From: CAXXIC01 sp964534355
GTDB taxonomy: Bacteria > Bacteroidota > Bacteroidia > Bacteroidales > UBA7332
Assembly: GCA_964534355.1 (NCBI GenBank)
Contig: CAZHNZ010000158.1
Coordinates: forward strand, 1 to 8,167
Direction: 5' to 3'
DNA length: 8,167 nt
Shown: positions 6,756-8,167 of the stretch, piece after piece
How positions within the stretch are numbered: position 1 is the first letter of the stretch
Layout of the letters: each line of letters begins with the position of its first letter
Position numbers and translations under genes: made by a program
Notes under the pieces: model-generated
What the model saw: only the letters and a program-made list of their open reading frames with translations
The model's database searches: none
Told to the model about the DNA's origin: nothing

Positions 6756-6769
6756 TGTAAACGTTTACA
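6756..6769. promoter_or_regulatory. Operator palindrome, distal copy upstream of GH30
   Basis: Perfect 14-bp palindrome TGTAAACGTTTACA, extending to a 20-bp perfect dyad at 6753-6772. A central CG in an even palindrome is the hallmark of LacI-family operators. Its centre is exactly 30 bp from the centre of the proximal copy. The cognate regulator is not in the window, so the family assignment rests on the motif alone. Confidence 0.8.
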
Positions 6770-6798
6770 TGAACGACTATGCCTATTTTATTCCATAA

Positions 6799-6831
6799 AA
6801 GAAAGGCGGGTAAAAAAAACCCGCCTTTCTT
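6799..6831 (-). terminator. Intrinsic terminator after the GH16-like/Ig-domain gene
   Basis: A perfect 12-bp stem pairs 6799-6810 with 6820-6831 around a 9-base loop. The core GAAAGGCGGG/CCCGCCTTTC is the most GC-rich hairpin in either intergenic region. On the minus strand it begins 6 bases after the stop codon and is followed by a short T-rich run (TTCTTTTAT). It should end the transcript of the upstream gene and isolate the GH30 promoter region. The opposite strand also has a T-rich side, so it may work in both directions, though no plus-strand gene needs it. Confidence 0.85.
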
Positions 6832-6837
6832 ATTTAT

Positions 6838-8167
6838 TTACTTCGATATCAGAATCCGCACAAACTTCTCTTTTCCGTTTACGTTCAGATTGAGGAAGTA
6901 GATTCCATTATTCAACTCAGAGAGATTCAGTTCGAGCTTTCCGCCATTGGCCTGCTGCTGATCGGTGACCAATATCTGACCTGCCATATTTGATACCCGA
7001 ATCAACACATTGTTGAACGAAAGTTCGGGGTCAGAAACTGTAAGAATACCTTTGCAGGGATTCGGGTAAACCACCATTTTGCTGTTCATCTCTGTTTGAG
7101 AGATGCCATTAGCCAGCGACACCAATACAAAAACAGAAGCAGAACTTGTGGCACCGTTTGTATCGGTTACTTTTACGGTGTACACACCCGCATTGGCTAC
7201 CGCGGCATTGATAATGGACGGATTAACATCGGTCGATGTATAGCCGTTGGGGCCTGTCCACTCGTACGATTTGTAACTGCCCGAGCCACCTGTCGCTGTG
7301 GCACTCAACAGAATAGTTCCATTTCCGGGAACAGGCCCATTGCAGCCGGCGACTACGCCAAAAGATTGTGTTTTGAAAGAATAGAGCGTATCGTGCGCCA
7401 TCGCATTTCCAATGGCATCTTTAATCACAGACTTAACAGTCACCTTATACTCAGTATTCAGATCAAGTTTTCCGGTAAAACGAATACGGAAACGCAAAGG
7501 GGTAACCTGCTCTATGCGATAGGTAGGAACAGACCCGCCTTTGGCATTCACCACCGTCACATTCGAGGTAGTGAGGGTAGTCGCATTTATGGCTTTGTTG
7601 AATTTAAGAACAGGCGACACATTCACCGACTGATCAGTCGATTGGTGAGCCGGCACACACGAAGCCGGTTGCAATTCGGGCAACCAAACAGACTCTTTGT
7701 AAACGCGCACCCAATCGCAGGCAGCATAAGATCCATCTATATTATCCCGGTCAAGAGGACCATCAAAATACGATATCACCGTACTCATCAGAGCTGCATA
7801 TTTGGCTGTTGTAGCACCGGTTGCCGACCATTTTCCGGTAAGGTCACTAATAATTCCGTAAGGCTTTCCATCCCACGTGTAGAAAATGTCGTTTACACCG
7901 GTATATCCACCGTTGGTGTGGAAATCGGCAGACAGATCATCGGGTGTATTGAAGTAATTGGTTCGGTTGGGTTCGGCCAGGAAATAGTTGTTGGTACCCA
8001 CCGAATTGGGATATGCCCCTTCGTTGTAGTTGTTATCTCCGGCACTTCCGCCACCCGACCAAAAAGAGGTATGCGAACCAAAACATTTCGGATATTTGTA
8101 ACGCGCCTCGAAGAATCCCCGGTTTTGAGTGAACCTCGAAGAGATATTTCCACTACTGAACGGCACT
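6838..8167 (-). CDS. GH16-like secreted protein, 5' end missing, with Ig-like domains and T9SS tail
   Basis: The frame is open to the right edge, so the start lies outside the window; the codon at 8166 is a GTG that most likely encodes an internal valine. Numbering visible codons from there, residues 1-157 are the C-terminal two thirds of a GH16-type jelly roll (GFFEARYKYP, TSFWSGG, DFH, FYTWDGKPYG, CDWVRVYKE). At the place of ExDxxE the protein reads D44-N-N46-Y-N-E49, so two of three catalytic residues are replaced. Residues 168-266 resemble an SbsA/Big_5 Ig-like domain (STDQSVNVSPVLKFNKAIN, ending YSFKTQ). Residues 277-349 form a PKD/Ig-like domain (GPNGYTSTDVNPSI, AGVYTVKVTDTNG). Residues 365-442 are a clear T9SS type A sorting domain with YPNP at 367-370. 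A strong terminator begins 6 bp after the stop. Function is either a diverged glycosidase or a glycan-binding surface protein. Confidence 0.85.
   Translation of the reverse strand, partial: VPFSSGNISSRFTQNRGFFEARYKYPKCFGSHTSFWSGGGSAGDNNYNEGAYPNSVGTNNYFLAEPNRTNYFNTPDDLSADFHTNGGYTGVNDIFYTWDGKPYGIISDLTGKWSATGATTAKYAALMSTVISYFDGPLDRDNIDGSYAACDWVRVYKESVWLPELQPASCVPAHQSTDQSVNVSPVLKFNKAINATTLTTSNVTVVNAKGGSVPTYRIEQVTPLRFRIRFTGKLDLNTEYKVTVKSVIKDAIGNAMAHDTLYSFKTQSFGVVAGCNGPVPGNGTILLSATATGGSGSYKSYEWTGPNGYTSTDVNPSIINAAVANAGVYTVKVTDTNGATSSASVFVLVSLANGISQTEMNSKMVVYPNPCKGILTVSDPELSFNNVLIRVSNMAGQILVTDQQQANGGKLELNLSELNNGIYFLNLNVNGKEKFVRILISK

Noticed and set aside
8164..8166. A GTG that could be read as the start of the partial GH16-like gene.
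   Set aside because: The following residues are already mid-domain GH16 with no signal peptide, so this is an internal valine and the gene continues off the right edge.
1..8167. tRNA, rRNA, insertion sequences, CRISPR arrays, attachment sites.
   Set aside because: No transposase or integrase frame, no regular repeat-spacer array, and no RNA gene signature was seen on either strand.

Overview
The window looks like a carbohydrate-degradation locus from a member of the Bacteroidota that has a type IX secretion system (T9SS). The sequence evidence is threefold. Three large secreted multidomain glycosidases end in T9SS-type sorting tails. The gene starts lack Shine-Dalgarno motifs and have AT-rich leaders. 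The promoter-like elements fit the Bacteroidota -7 box (TAnnTTTG). All genes run on the minus strand, so transcription goes from high to low coordinates. I cannot name the genus.

Layout in transcription order: (1) 8167-6838, the 3' part of a GH16-like secreted protein with Ig-like domains and a T9SS tail, followed by a strong intrinsic terminator (6799-6831). (2) 6837-6577, an intergenic control region holding two perfect 14-bp palindromes (TGTAAACGTTTACA, LacI-family-like) 30 bp apart and a candidate -7 box. (3) A probable three-gene operon: GH30 glycosidase (6576-5173), GH16 with an inserted discoidin-like domain (5038-3029) and GH16 with a laminin-G-like domain (3007-482). The last two are only 21 bp apart. 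(4) 481-233, a second control region with the same paired palindromes at the same spacing, which also form the only terminator-like hairpin after the operon. (5) 232-1, the first 77 codons of a GH106-like (alpha-L-rhamnosidase type) enzyme.

Inferred function: GH16 and GH30 enzymes together suggest attack on a branched beta-glucan (beta-1,3 backbone, beta-1,6 linkages). The two complete GH16 enzymes would act outside the cell or on its surface via T9SS, and GH30, which has no sorting tail, would act in the periplasm. The GH106-like gene suggests that rhamnose-containing glycan is also handled. No SusC/SusD pair, transporter or regulator lies in the window.

The most striking observations are: a duplicated 44-bp two-operator module placed at nearly the same distance from a -7 box at both transcription units, with one copy doubling as a terminator; a discoidin-like domain nested in a GH16 catalytic domain with its segments in apparently permuted order; and a GH16-like domain whose catalytic ExDxxE motif appears degraded.
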